Shown: positions 1 to 8,452, numbered from the stretch's first letter. The stretch: DNA of 39,314 nucleotides from Zemynaea arenosa (GCF_004614185.1 NZ_SPVF01000174.1:1-39314); one strand, 5' to 3'. Program-made: numbers and translations. The notes: generated by a model from the letters alone, not told the origin.

Positions 1-2721
1 GGCCAGAACACCGCCGCCAGCGCCGCGGTCGGTAACGCCAACGGCGCCAATACGCCGAACAGCGTGGTCGTGACCGGTATCCGCCGCGGTATCGAAGCGG
101 CGATCTCGATCAAGAAGAATTCCAACTCCATCGTGGAAGCGATCTCGGCGGAAGACATCGGCAAGCTGCCGGACGCGTCCGTTGCGGAATCGATCTCCCG
201 CCTGCCGGGTGTCACCGCCCAGCGTTCGCGCGATTCGGGCAAGGCCTCCGACATCTCGGTGCGCGGCCTGTCGCCGAGCTTCAACGGCACCCTGCTGAAC
301 GGCCGCGAGATGGCCTCCACCGGCAACGCCCGCAGCCCCGAGTTCGACCTGTTCCCGGCCGAACTGATGGGTTCCATCACCATCTACAAGACCCCGGACG
401 CGACCGTCGTCGGCCAGGGCCTGGCCTCCACCATCGACCTGCACACCGTGCAGCCGCTGGACTTTGGCAAGCGCGTGATCGCCGCCAACGTCAAGAAGAG
501 CCGTCTGGGCGTGCGCTCCGGCGCCGCGGAAGGCGATGGCCACCGCTATTCGTTCTCCTACATCGACCAGTTCGCCAACCGCACCATCGGCGTGGCGGTC
601 GGCCTGACCAGCTACAAGGAAACCGGCGGCGCACAGCCGAAGTTCAACTCGTGGGGCGGCTGGGCGCCGACCCTGAAGTACAACGGCCAGGACGTCAAGC
701 TGCCGGGCGGCTTTACCGCGGACACCGAGCAGGGCCGCTACGAGCGCGACGGCGCGTTCGCCTCGCTGCAGTTCCGTCCGAACAAGAATTTCAAGTCGAC
801 CGTGGACGTGTTCTACTCGTCCGGCTCGACCAGCCTGAAGAAGACCGGCCTGGAAGGTGCGATCGGCGGCGACACCAACGGTGCTTACGACCCGGCTGGC
901 GTGCTGCAGAACGTGACCGTGGTCAACGGCGTCGCGACCGCCGGTACCCTGACCAACTACAAGGCCGTGGTGCGCAACCACATCGAAGGCGCGGACGACG
1001 ACCTGAAGACGGTCGGCTGGAACAACGAGTGGAAGCTCGACGACTGGACCACCAGCGCCGACCTGACCTGGTCCAAGGCGACCAAGCAAAGCTCGCGCTA
1101 TGAAACCACGGCCGGCCTGCCGGGCAACGCGACCACCCTGGACACCATCACCTGGAGCGGCTTCAACGGCAGCAACTTCACCGACGTCGTCTACAAGACC
1201 GGCCTGAACTATTCGGACCGCAACGTGGCCAAGCTGACCGATGTGAACGGCTGGTCCGGTGGCGCCTCCTCGCCGCAGGCCGGCTACGTGGCCCTGCCGC
1301 ACATCGATGACTCCGTCAAGGCGCTGCGCCTGGCCGCCAAGAAGGCGGTTGAATGGGGTCCGATCGCCAATGCGCAGTTCGGCTACAACATGACCAAGCG
1401 CGACAAGGAGCGCACCGGCGACGAAGGCCGCCTGGTGATTAAGGGCGGCGACCCGTACGGCACCGCCGCCGTGCCGGGTGGCGACACCGCCATCGCCGGC
1501 ACCACCGGCCTGCCAGTGGTGTCCTGGAATCCGCAGGGGTCGCTGGGTTCGGTCTACGAACTGGCCAAGAAGGTCGACGCCGACATCCTGAACAAGTACT
1601 GGGGCGTGAGCGAGAAGGTCAACACCCTGTACTTCATGGGTGACCTTGACGGCCAGCTGGGCGGCCTGAGCTACCGCGGCAACGTGGGCATGCAGGCGGT
1701 GCACACCAAGCAGACCGGTCGCGGCTTCACCGTCGATCTGGCCCGCTGCACCGGCAACACCCCGGAGACTTGCCCGGGCAAGGCTGTGTCCGAGAGCGAA
1801 AGCTACTGGGACGTGCTGCCGAGCGCTAACGTGTCGTTCGACCTGAGCAACGAACAGGTGCTGCGCGTCGGCGTGGCCAAGGTCCTGTCGCGCGCCAACC
1901 TGGACGACCTGCGTGCCTCGAACAACTTCTCGGTCAACACCAACGGCCCGTTCCCGATCCTGACCGGTTCCGGCGGCAATCCGCACCTGAAGCCGTTCCG
2001 CGCCAAGGCCTTCGACCTGTCGTATGAGAAGTACTTCGGCAACAAGGGCTATGTGAGCCTGGCCGGCTTCTACAAGAAGCTGGACACCTACATCCTGCGG
2101 GCGCCGCGCAACTACGACTTCGGTCCGTTCGTGACCCCGACCACGCCGCTGCCGACCAGCGGCCCATACAAGGGTTCGACCCAGGGTCTGTTCACCCAGC
2201 CGACCAACGGCCAGGGCGGCAGCATCCACGGCTTCGAGCTCGCGGTCAACGTGCCGTTCTCGATGGTCAGCGAGTACCTGGACGGTTTCGGCGTGATGGT
2301 GAACCATTCGGACACCACTTCGAGCATCGAGCTGCCGGCCTTCGGTTTCGCCAACATCAACTCGCCGAAGCAGGAAATCCCGCTGCCGGGCCTGTCCAAG
2401 CGCGTGACCAACGCCCGCGTGTACTACGAGAAGTACGGCTTCCAGTTTGCCGCCGCAGCGCGCAAGCGTTCGGACTTCCTGGGCCAGGTGTCGGACTTCC
2501 AGGACAACCAGCAGCTCACCTTCATCAAGGGCGAGACCATCATCGACTATCAAATGTCGTATGAGTTCCAGTCCGGCTGGCTGAAGGGTGTGTCGGTGTA
2601 TGCGCAGGCCAACAACTGGAACAACGCACCGTACCAGGAGTTCACCGAGTCCCCGGATTCGGTCACCAACAAGGTGGTCTACGGCCGTACCTACCAGTTC
2701 GGCGTGAACTACAAGTTCTAA
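1..2721 (+). CDS. TonB-dependent outer-membrane receptor (5' partial)
   Basis: The reading frame is open from base 1, so the start and signal peptide lie outside the window; 906 residues are visible. The plug domain occupies roughly the first 150 visible residues and includes the segments KLPDASVAESISRLPGV and ISVRGLSPSFNGTLLNGRE, typical of the Xanthomonas/Caulobacter TonB-receptor family. A long beta-barrel follows and ends in the outer-membrane signature YQFGVNYKF with a terminal Phe. The family imports ligands through the outer membrane using TonB/ExbBD energy. The ligand cannot be read from sequence. A maltodextrin is inferred from the amylase, pullulanase and sugar-transporter genes that follow, and from the neighbouring flavin halogenase, a common companion of such receptors in carbohydrate loci. 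A GTG at 64 is only an internal codon, not the start. A strong terminator follows. Confidence 0.93.
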   Translation, partial: GQNTAASAAVGNANGANTPNSVVVTGIRRGIEAAISIKKNSNSIVEAISAEDIGKLPDASVAESISRLPGVTAQRSRDSGKASDISVRGLSPSFNGTLLNGREMASTGNARSPEFDLFPAELMGSITIYKTPDATVVGQGLASTIDLHTVQPLDFGKRVIAANVKKSRLGVRSGAAEGDGHRYSFSYIDQFANRTIGVAVGLTSYKETGGAQPKFNSWGGWAPTLKYNGQDVKLPGGFTADTEQGRYERDGAFASLQFRPNKNFKSTVDVFYSSGSTSLKKTGLEGAIGGDTNGAYDPAGVLQNVTVVNGVATAGTLTNYKAVVRNHIEGADDDLKTVGWNNEWKLDDWTTSADLTWSKATKQSSRYETTAGLPGNATTLDTITWSGFNGSNFTDVVYKTGLNYSDRNVAKLTDVNGWSGGASSPQAGYVALPHIDDSVKALRLAAKKAVEWGPIANAQFGYNMTKRDKERTGDEGRLVIKGGDPYGTAAVPGGDTAIAGTTGLPVVSWNPQGSLGSVYELAKKVDADILNKYWGVSEKVNTLYFMGDLDGQLGGLSYRGNVGMQAVHTKQTGRGFTVDLARCTGNTPETCPGKAVSESESYWDVLPSANVSFDLSNEQVLRVGVAKVLSRANLDDLRASNNFSVNTNGPFPILTGSGGNPHLKPFRAKAFDLSYEKYFGNKGYVSLAGFYKKLDTYILRAPRNYDFGPFVTPTTPLPTSGPYKGSTQGLFTQPTNGQGGSIHGFELAVNVPFSMVSEYLDGFGVMVNHSDTTSSIELPAFGFANINSPKQEIPLPGLSKRVTNARVYYEKYGFQFAAAARKRSDFLGQVSDFQDNQQLTFIKGETIIDYQMSYEFQSGWLKGVSVYAQANNWNNAPYQEFTESPDSVTNKVVYGRTYQFGVNYKF

Positions 2722-2725
2722 GAAT

Positions 2726-2784
2726 TTGTAGCCTCACAGGCACTACAATGAACCCCTGATGGCTTCGGCCTCAGGGGTTTTTTT
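2726..2784 (+). terminator. Tandem hairpins: rho-independent terminator after the TonB receptor
   Basis: A first hairpin pairs TTGTAG (2726-2731) with CTACAA (2743-2748). The second is a strong terminator: AACCCCTGA (2751-2759) pairs with TCAGGGGTT (2771-2779), the inner GGC/GCC closes on a TTCG loop, and a run of seven T (2778-2784) follows. It lies between the receptor and the halogenase gene, so transcription of the second gene must come from read-through or from its own promoter. Confidence 0.9.
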
Positions 2785-2821
2785 CAAGGTCGGGAAGTTC
2801 ACCAGCAATTCAGGAATGCAC

Positions 2822-4330
2822 ATGCAACAGGCAATCAAGGACATCGTGATCGTCGGCGGCGGCACCGCCGGCTGGATGAGCGCCGCGGCGCTGGCCACCA
2901 TCCTCAATGGACGCTACAACATCCGCGTGGTGGAATCGGACGATATCGGCATCGTGGGCGTGGGCGAGGCCACCATCCCGATGATCCAGCGGTTCAATAC
3001 CGTGGTCGGCATCGACGAGAACGAATTCATGCGCGAGACCATGGGCACATTCAAGCTGGGCGTGGAATTCGTCAACTGGGGCCGGCAGGGTGACCGCTAC
3101 ATGCACGGCTTCGGGCGCCTGGGGCAGGACCTCGCCACCGTGCCGTTCGACCAGTACTGGCAAAAGATGCGCCAGTTGGGCAAGGCCGCGCCGCTGGAGC
3201 AGTATTCGATCACGCGCATGGCGGCCAAGGCCAACAAGTTCATGCCGCCCAATTTCGAAGTGCGCAATTCGCCGCTGGGCGACATCGTGTATGCCTACCA
3301 CTTCGACGCAAGCCTGTATGCGCGCTATTTGCGCAAGCTGTGTGAACAGCGGGGCGTGGTGCGCACCGAGGGCAAGATCGTCCAGGTGCAGCAGCGCGAG
3401 GGCGATGGCTATGTGGAGGCGGTGGTGCTGGAGAACGGCACGCGCATCGCGGGCGATCTCTTTATCGACTGCTCGGGCTTCCGCGGGCTGCTGATCGAGC
3501 AGACGCTCAAGACCGGGTTCGAGGACTGGTCGCATTGGCTGCCGAGCGACCGCGCACTGGCCGTGCCGTGTGAATCGGTGACCCCGCTGACGCCGTACAC
3601 GCGCGCGACCTCGCACAAGGCCGGGTGGCAGTGGCGCATCCCGCTGCAGCACCGGATCGGCAACGGGCACGTGTTCTGCTCAAAGTACATCAGCGAGGAC
3701 GAAGCGGCCTCCGTGCTGCTGGCCAACCTCGATGGCAAACCGCTGGCCGACCCGCGCCTGATCAAGTTCACCACCGGGCGGCGCAAGCAGGCGTGGAACC
3801 GCAACGTCGTGGCGGTCGGCCTGGCATCGGGCTTCCTGGAACCGATCGAGTCGACCTCGATCCACCTGATCCAGTCCGCGATCCAGCGCCTGATCGACTT
3901 CTTCCCGGACCGCGGCTTCAACGAGGTGGATATCGCCGAGTACAACCGCCAGTCCCAGTTCGAGTACGAGCGCATTCGCGACTTCATCATCCTGCACTAT
4001 CACCTGAACCAGCGCACCGATTCCGAGTTCTGGAAGGCCTGCGCGGCGATGGAGATTCCCGAGACCCTCAAGCACAAGCTGGACCTGTACCGCGCGCACG
4101 GGCGCGTGGTCCGCATCGACAACGAGCTGTTCTCGGAAGTCGGCTGGATCCAGGTGCTGGAGGGGCAGAACGCCCCCATCGAGGGCTACCATCCGCTGGT
4201 GGATGTGCAGTCCGAGGGCGACATCCACGAATACCTCGAGAGTGTGCGCGACGTGATCGGCAAGTGCGTGGAGGTGATACCGGACCACGCGGCCTATGTG
4301 GCCAAGCACTGCATGGCCCCGAAACGCTGA
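2822..4330 (+). CDS. Flavin-dependent tryptophan halogenase family protein
   Basis: Encodes 502 residues. The start at 2822 is chosen because AGG at 2812-2814 sits 7 nt upstream; the longer frame from 2759 begins inside the terminator stem and is rejected. The FAD-binding GGGTAGW motif is at residues 12-18. Residues expected for a working flavin halogenase are present: Lys78 (the PrnA Lys79 position), the WxWxIP motif at 269-274 and the Glu340 of GFLEPIEST. The family uses reduced FAD, oxygen and halide to halogenate aromatic rings, usually tryptophan or indole, in the cytoplasm. Its recurrent pairing with TonB receptors in sugar-utilisation loci is known, but its role there is unsettled. No separate flavin reductase gene was seen nearby. 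Substrate unknown; family assignment firm. Confidence 0.93.
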   Translation: MQQAIKDIVIVGGGTAGWMSAAALATILNGRYNIRVVESDDIGIVGVGEATIPMIQRFNTVVGIDENEFMRETMGTFKLGVEFVNWGRQGDRYMHGFGRLGQDLATVPFDQYWQKMRQLGKAAPLEQYSITRMAAKANKFMPPNFEVRNSPLGDIVYAYHFDASLYARYLRKLCEQRGVVRTEGKIVQVQQREGDGYVEAVVLENGTRIAGDLFIDCSGFRGLLIEQTLKTGFEDWSHWLPSDRALAVPCESVTPLTPYTRATSHKAGWQWRIPLQHRIGNGHVFCSKYISEDEAASVLLANLDGKPLADPRLIKFTTGRRKQAWNRNVVAVGLASGFLEPIESTSIHLIQSAIQRLIDFFPDRGFNEVDIAEYNRQSQFEYERIRDFIILHYHLNQRTDSEFWKACAAMEIPETLKHKLDLYRAHGRVVRIDNELFSEVGWIQVLEGQNAPIEGYHPLVDVQSEGDIHEYLESVRDVIGKCVEVIPDHAAYVAKHCMAPKR

Positions 4331-4350
4331 GCTGGCGGCGGATTCGTGAG

Positions 4351-4376
4351 CGGCGCGGCATCTGCTGCGCCGTTTT
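4351..4376 (+). terminator. Rho-independent terminator after the halogenase gene
   Basis: A 9-bp stem (CGGCGCGGC pairing with GCTGCGCCG, one G-T wobble) closes on an ATCT tetraloop at 4351-4372 and is followed by TTTT at 4373-4376. It separates the halogenase from deaD. Confidence 0.8.
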
Positions 4377-4440
4377 CGTTTGCAAAGGAGTACACTCTCG
4401 CCCTTTCCAGCTGTTTACTTAGCGAGACCCGAACTCCCCC

Positions 4441-6276
4441 ATGCAAGACACCACTTTTGCCGACCTTGGCCTCCCCGCACCGCTCCTGAAAGCCTTGAAG
4501 GAGGTCGGCTACGAAGTTCCGTCGCCGATCCAGGCCCAGACCATCCCGCTGCTGCTGGAGAACCGCGATGTGCTGGGCCAGGCGCAGACCGGCACCGGCA
4601 AGACGGCCGCCTTCGCGCTGCCCATCCTCGCGCGCATCGACGTCAAGCAGACCGCCCCGCAGGCGCTGGTGCTGGCGCCCACGCGCGAGCTGGCGATCCA
4701 GGTGGCCGAGGCCTTCCAGAGCTACGCCGCGCATATGCCGCGCTTTCACGTGCTGCCGGTGTACGGTGGCCAGAGCTACGGGCCGCAGCTGGCATCGCTG
4801 CGGCGCGGGGTCCATGTCGTGGTGGGCACGCCGGGGCGCATCATCGACCATATCGAGAAGGGATCACTCGACCTGTCGCAGCTGAAGACTCTCGTGCTGG
4901 ATGAAGCGGACGAAATGCTGCGCATGGGCTTCATCGACGACGTGGAGCGCATCCTGCAGCAGATGCCGGAAACGCGCCAGACCGCGCTGTTCTCGGCCAC
5001 CATGCCGCCGCCGATCAAGCGCATCACCCGCAACTACCTGCGCGAGCCGGCCGAGGTGACGGTTGCGGCGAAGACCGGGACCGCGGACAACATCCGCCAG
5101 CGTTTCTGGCTGGTCTCCGGCATGCACAAGCTGGATGCGCTGACGCGGATCCTCGAGGCCGAGCCGTTCGACGGCATGATCATCTTCTCGCGCACCAAGC
5201 TGGGGACGGAGGAGCTGGCGTCCAAACTGCAGGCGCGCGGGTTCGCGGCGGCGGCCATCAACGGCGACATGGCGCAGCCGCAGCGCGAGCGCACCATCGG
5301 GCAGCTCAAGGACGGCAAGATCGACATCCTGGTGGCGACCGACGTCGCCGCGCGCGGGCTGGATGTGGAGCGCATTTCGCACGTGGTGAACTACGACGTG
5401 CCGTCGGACCCGGAGAGCTACACCCACCGCATCGGCCGCACCGGGCGGGCCGGGCGCAGCGGGGAGGCGATCCTGTTCGTGACGCCGCGCGAGAATGGAC
5501 TGCTGCGCGCGATCGAGCGGGCCACGCGCAGCAAGGTCGAGCCGATGTCGCTGCCGACCATCAAGACCATCAACGATGCACGCATTGCGAAGTTCAAGGA
5601 CCAGATCACCGAAGCCCTGGCGGCGGAAGGGCTGGACGTATTCCGCACGCTGATCGAAGAGTACGAGCGCGAAAAGAACGTCCCGGCCGTGGAGATCGCC
5701 GCGGCGCTGGCGAAGATCGCGCGCGGGGACGAGCCGTTCCTGCTCGAGAAGCCGGACCGCGAAGCCAAGAAGGCCCCGAAGGGCGAGGGCGAACGGAATG
5801 GGGACTATCGCGAGCGCGATCCGCGCGACCGGGGCGCACGTGATGCGCAGGGCGACCGCGAGGCCCGCCCGACGCGCTCCGACTTCCGCGACCGCGATCC
5901 GCGCGCCTTAAGGGGCGACCGCCCCGAGCGCGAGGCCCGCCCGCGCGGCCCGCGGGTGGACGCCGAAGGCATGGAGACTTTCCGGATCGAGGTCGGTCAC
6001 GCGCACGGCGTCAAGCCCGGCAACATCGTCGGCGCGATCGCCAACGAAACCGGGCTGGATGCCAAGTTCATTGGCCGTATCGAGATCGAATACGACCACA
6101 GTTTCTTGTCCCTGCCCGCCGACATGCCGCCGGACGTGATGCAGCACCTGAAGAAGGTGTGGGTCGCCAACCAGCAGCTGCGCATCACGCGCGCCGACGA
6201 GGCGCCCGATCTCGCGCCCAAGGGCGGCAACAAGGCCCCGAAAAAGAAGCGCAAGCCCGCCGACGGCGAGGACTAA
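4441..6276 (+). CDS. deaD: ATP-dependent DEAD-box RNA helicase DeaD/CsdA
   Basis: Encodes 611 residues. An in-frame TAG at 4420-4422 leaves ATG 4441 as the only upstream start, although its Shine-Dalgarno is weak. Helicase motifs run in order: Q motif near residue 30, motif I AQTGTGKT ending at residue 55, PTRELA, TPGR, DEAD at 154-157, SAT, ATDVAARGLD and HRIGRTGRAGR. A charged linker rich in Arg and Asp (about 440-505) precedes a DbpA-type RNA-binding domain (about 511-590) and a basic tail. This architecture matches CsdA/DeaD, which unwinds structured RNA in ribosome assembly, mRNA decay and cold adaptation. It interrupts an otherwise carbohydrate-related region and probably belongs to the core genome. 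A hairpin that hides a ribosome site lies 31 nt downstream. Confidence 0.96.
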   Translation: MQDTTFADLGLPAPLLKALKEVGYEVPSPIQAQTIPLLLENRDVLGQAQTGTGKTAAFALPILARIDVKQTAPQALVLAPTRELAIQVAEAFQSYAAHMPRFHVLPVYGGQSYGPQLASLRRGVHVVVGTPGRIIDHIEKGSLDLSQLKTLVLDEADEMLRMGFIDDVERILQQMPETRQTALFSATMPPPIKRITRNYLREPAEVTVAAKTGTADNIRQRFWLVSGMHKLDALTRILEAEPFDGMIIFSRTKLGTEELASKLQARGFAAAAINGDMAQPQRERTIGQLKDGKIDILVATDVAARGLDVERISHVVNYDVPSDPESYTHRIGRTGRAGRSGEAILFVTPRENGLLRAIERATRSKVEPMSLPTIKTINDARIAKFKDQITEALAAEGLDVFRTLIEEYEREKNVPAVEIAAALAKIARGDEPFLLEKPDREAKKAPKGEGERNGDYRERDPRDRGARDAQGDREARPTRSDFRDRDPRALRGDRPEREARPRGPRVDAEGMETFRIEVGHAHGVKPGNIVGAIANETGLDAKFIGRIEIEYDHSFLSLPADMPPDVMQHLKKVWVANQQLRITRADEAPDLAPKGGNKAPKKKRKPADGED

Positions 6277-6307
6277 GCCTGTGCGGCGGCTGCCGCTATG
6301 CTAACGT

Positions 6308-6336
6308 GGGCACCTTCCTTCTCAAGAAAGGTGCCC
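6308..6336 (+). promoter_or_regulatory. Hairpin that sequesters the ribosome-binding site of the next gene
   Basis: GGGCACCTT (6308-6316) pairs perfectly with AAGGTGCCC (6328-6336) across an 11-nt loop. The 3' arm contains the AAAGG Shine-Dalgarno (6327-6331) that serves ATG 6340. No T run follows, so it is not a simple terminator. Translational control by this structure is inferred. Confidence 0.6.
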
Positions 6337-6339
6337 ATC

Positions 6340-6816
6340 ATGCATACGCTGAAGACTGCTGCCTGGCTGCTCGTCCTGCTGCTCCCCGCCACCGTCCTCG
6401 CCCAATCCCGGCAGGACGAAGTGGCGGCGCGCGGCGTCATGGTGATGCCCTTCTCGCTGGCCGCCACCACCCACATCTTCACCAAGACCGCCGACGGCGC
6501 CGTACAGCAGGTCGTGACCAAGCGTGCCGATGATGAACCCCAGCGCGCCCTGATCCAGGCCCACCTGCGCGAAGTGTCGACCCGCATGAGCCGTGGCGAT
6601 TACGCCATGCCCGAGATGCTGCATGGAGCCGACATGCCCGGCCTGCGCGAGATGCGCGCCGCCGGCGCCAAACTTGAGATTCGCTACGTCGATCTTCCGA
6701 ACGGCGGCCAGGTCACCTACCGCTCCCGCGACCCACAGGTGATTGCCGCCGTCCACCGCTGGGTCGATGCCCAGCTCTCCGACCACGGCCACGACGCCGT
6801 CTCCGGCCACCACTAA
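6340..6816 (+). CDS. Small secreted protein of unknown function
   Basis: Encodes 158 residues. ATG 6340 is preferred over ATG 6298 because it places a clean signal peptide at the N-terminus (basic start MHTLK, hydrophobic WLLVLLLP, likely cleavage after VLA-Q) and has AAAGG 8 nt upstream. The mature part has mixed alpha/beta composition, no cysteine and no motif I recognise. Its segments LEIRYVDLPNGGQVTYRSRD and VIAAVHRWVDAQLSDHG read like a compact periplasmic domain. It starts 63 nt after deaD and may be co-transcribed. The His-rich end (DHGHDAVSGHH) could bind metal, but this is speculative. A large inverted-repeat element follows. Confidence 0.75.
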   Translation: MHTLKTAAWLLVLLLPATVLAQSRQDEVAARGVMVMPFSLAATTHIFTKTADGAVQQVVTKRADDEPQRALIQAHLREVSTRMSRGDYAMPEMLHGADMPGLREMRAAGAKLEIRYVDLPNGGQVTYRSRDPQVIAAVHRWVDAQLSDHGHDAVSGHH

Positions 6817-6832
6817 CCCCCTTTGATTTGCC

Positions 6833-6984
6833 TCAACCGGGGTCAGGCCTCCGCCCTCCCAGCCGGGGTCAGGCCCCGACTTGCCTCACGGCAGCAACAT
6901 AGAGTGAAAAAGCTGTGGATAGTCTGTGGATAAGTGCTTGGGGCCTGACCCCCTCTAGGGAGGCAGGCCTGACCCCGGGGTTGA
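6833..6984. repeat. 152-bp nested inverted-repeat element with GGGGTCAGGCC arms
   Basis: The outer arms are GGGGTCAGGCCT (6839-6850) and its exact reverse complement (6965-6976). The inner arms are GGGGTCAGGCCCC (6865-6877) and its exact reverse complement (6940-6952). The spacers between outer and inner arms are also roughly complementary, and TCAACC/GGTTGA (6833-6838, 6979-6984) extends the ends. The result is an imperfect palindrome of about 45 nt per arm around a 62-nt centre. A further copy, GGGGTCAGGGG, lies at 6987-6997. It sits between convergent genes, so its RNA could act as a two-way terminator. The shape also resembles a MITE or REP-type mobile repeat. No clear target-site duplication was seen. 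Confidence 0.75.
6914..6934 (+). other. Tandem DnaA-box-like sequences inside the inverted-repeat element
   Basis: TGTGGATAG (6914-6922) and TGTGGATAA (6926-6934) lie in the same orientation, 3 nt apart. The second is an exact match to the reverse complement of the DnaA box TTATCCACA; the first differs at one base. Both fall in the central loop of the inverted-repeat element. Whether DnaA binds here is unknown. Confidence 0.5.
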
Positions 6985-7016
6985 TGGGGGTCAGGGGTGC
7001 GCCATGCGGGGGGAAC

Positions 7017-8288
7017 TTAGTGGGAGGTGGCGCGGAGCGTGGCTTGCGGGACGGCGTGGATGGTCTTCTCTTTCACCAGGGCCCACAGGATGGCGGAGAT
7101 GGTCAGGCAGCCACCGCAGATCAGGAAGAGGATGCTGGAGTCGCTGGCGTTTTTCAGGATGCCGCCCACGCCGGTCGACAGCAGCTGCGGCAGCACCACC
7201 GACAGGTTGAAGATCCCCATGAAGAAGCCCATGCGGCTGCGGTCGACCTTTTCGCTCATGATCGCAAACGGCAGCGACACCACCGCGCTCCAGCCCACGC
7301 CCACCACGGCCATCAGCATATACAGCGCCACCGGCGTGCGCGCGGAGAAGGCGATCAGGAAGTAGGCCACGGCCATCGTCGCGATGCACAGCATCTGGGT
7401 CTTCACGCGCCCGATCCGCTCGGCCACCGGTTCCAGCACCAGCGCGGGCAGCAGGAAGCCGACCGTGTTCATGACGGCGAACGAAATCGAAATCACATGC
7501 CCCGATTGCGCCGCCGCCTCCGGCCCCGGCGCCACCACGTGCTGCTGGATGAAGGCGATGATGTACACGAACATCGACTGCACGCCCAGCCAGGAGAACC
7601 CGTGCGCGAGATAGATGCGCATCAGCTGCCCCCATTCGGTCACCGTCGCGGCTTCCTCCGCCGCCTTTACCTCCAGGTTGCGGTCCTCGGTCACGAAGAA
7701 CATCGGCACCACCGAGAACAGGAAGACGATGAACACGCCCACCGTGATCAAGGCGTAGTTGTCGATGAAGGCGCCGATCAGGTACGCCATCACGCCCCAG
7801 AATCCGGAGATGGTCTGCATCCACGTGTAGCCCTTGGTGCGCGGGATGCCGTCCGGCGTGACGTCCGCAATGATCGATCGGGTGGGGTTGAAGCTGATGT
7901 TGATCGACAGGTCCAGCGTCAGCGCCACGATCACCGCGACCACCAGCAGGTTCGACACGCCCAGCAGCGACGCCACTTCGTCGATCCGCGGCAGCAGGAA
8001 CACGGAGAGCGCCGCCAGCGTCCCGCCGATCAGCACAAAGGGCCGCCGCCGTCCGCCCCAGAACCAGGCCTTGTCCGAAATAAGCCCGATGATCACCTGC
8101 CCGAGGATGCCGGCCGTCGGCCCGGCCGCCCACACGATCCCGATCTCGTGGATATCGAGCCCGTACTTGGTCGAGAGGAGCCAGGAGAGCGCCGAAATCT
8201 GGATCGACAGCGCAAAGCCCATCGCGGTCGCCGGCAGGCTGATAATGGCGTAGAAGGTGTTGCTCAGGCGCTTTTGCATGTCCAGCAT
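7017..8288 (-). CDS. MFS sugar transporter, SLC45/GPH type
   Basis: Encodes 423 residues with about 12 hydrophobic segments. The loop after the second helix reads SDKAWFWGGRRRPF, matching the RxGRRRP signature of SLC45/sucrose-type disaccharide:proton symporters. The start at 8288 has GGGGA 7 nt upstream. The family includes inner-membrane maltose transporters from gammaproteobacteria and Caulobacter, which bring maltose or maltodextrin from the periplasm. It is divergent from a second transporter of the same superfamily (8453-9793), and the two share a 164-bp control region with an operator-like site. The proteins are clearly diverged, so a recent duplication is unlikely. Substrate is inferred from context. 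Confidence 0.88.
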   Translation of the reverse strand: MLDMQKRLSNTFYAIISLPATAMGFALSIQISALSWLLSTKYGLDIHEIGIVWAAGPTAGILGQVIIGLISDKAWFWGGRRRPFVLIGGTLAALSVFLLPRIDEVASLLGVSNLLVVAVIVALTLDLSINISFNPTRSIIADVTPDGIPRTKGYTWMQTISGFWGVMAYLIGAFIDNYALITVGVFIVFLFSVVPMFFVTEDRNLEVKAAEEAATVTEWGQLMRIYLAHGFSWLGVQSMFVYIIAFIQQHVVAPGPEAAAQSGHVISISFAVMNTVGFLLPALVLEPVAERIGRVKTQMLCIATMAVAYFLIAFSARTPVALYMLMAVVGVGWSAVVSLPFAIMSEKVDRSRMGFFMGIFNLSVVLPQLLSTGVGGILKNASDSSILFLICGGCLTISAILWALVKEKTIHAVPQATLRATSH

Positions 8289-8344
8289 GTGAGGTCCCCG
8301 GCTCGTGTTCGTGGCTGTGTTGTTTGACTACATGAGTCTGTGCT

Positions 8345-8356
8345 CAAACCGATTCT
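8345..8356. promoter_or_regulatory. Degenerate LacI-type operator between divergent transporter genes
   Basis: CAAACCGATTCT matches the perfect palindrome CAAACCGGTTTG found at 20265-20276 in 9 of 12 positions; the left half-site is intact. It lies just upstream of the rightward promoter and near a possible leftward one (TTGATG, 17 nt, CATAGT on the minus strand). Regulator binding is inferred. Confidence 0.4.
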
Positions 8357-8372
8357 ACTATGGTTATCTTGA

Positions 8373-8402
8373 TTGACACCATCAAAAGCAGCGTGTTATT
8401 TT
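8373..8402 (+). promoter_or_regulatory. Sigma-70-like promoter for the rightward transporter cluster
   Basis: A consensus -35 TTGACA (8373-8378) is followed after 18 nt by TATTTT (8397-8402), a 4/6 match to -10. Transcription would begin near 8410 and read the transporter at 8453, then pgm, the amylase gene and possibly glk. Confidence 0.5.
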
Positions 8403-8452
8403 CCTACAAATGCAAGGGCGGCCTGGGCCGCAGATAACTATTCGGGGACAAG

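Noticed and set aside
2759..2821. Longer N-terminus of the halogenase starting at ATG 2759
   Set aside because: The ATG lies in the stem of a rho-independent terminator, has no ribosome site and adds residues absent from the family.
2822..4330. Halogenase as part of a secondary-metabolite gene cluster
   Set aside because: No NRPS, PKS, indolocarbazole or pyrrolnitrin-type genes are present; neighbours are a TonB receptor, a helicase and starch enzymes.
6914..6934. Possible replication origin at the tandem DnaA boxes
   Set aside because: Only two boxes, no AT-rich unwinding region, and none of dnaA, dnaN, gyrB or parA nearby.
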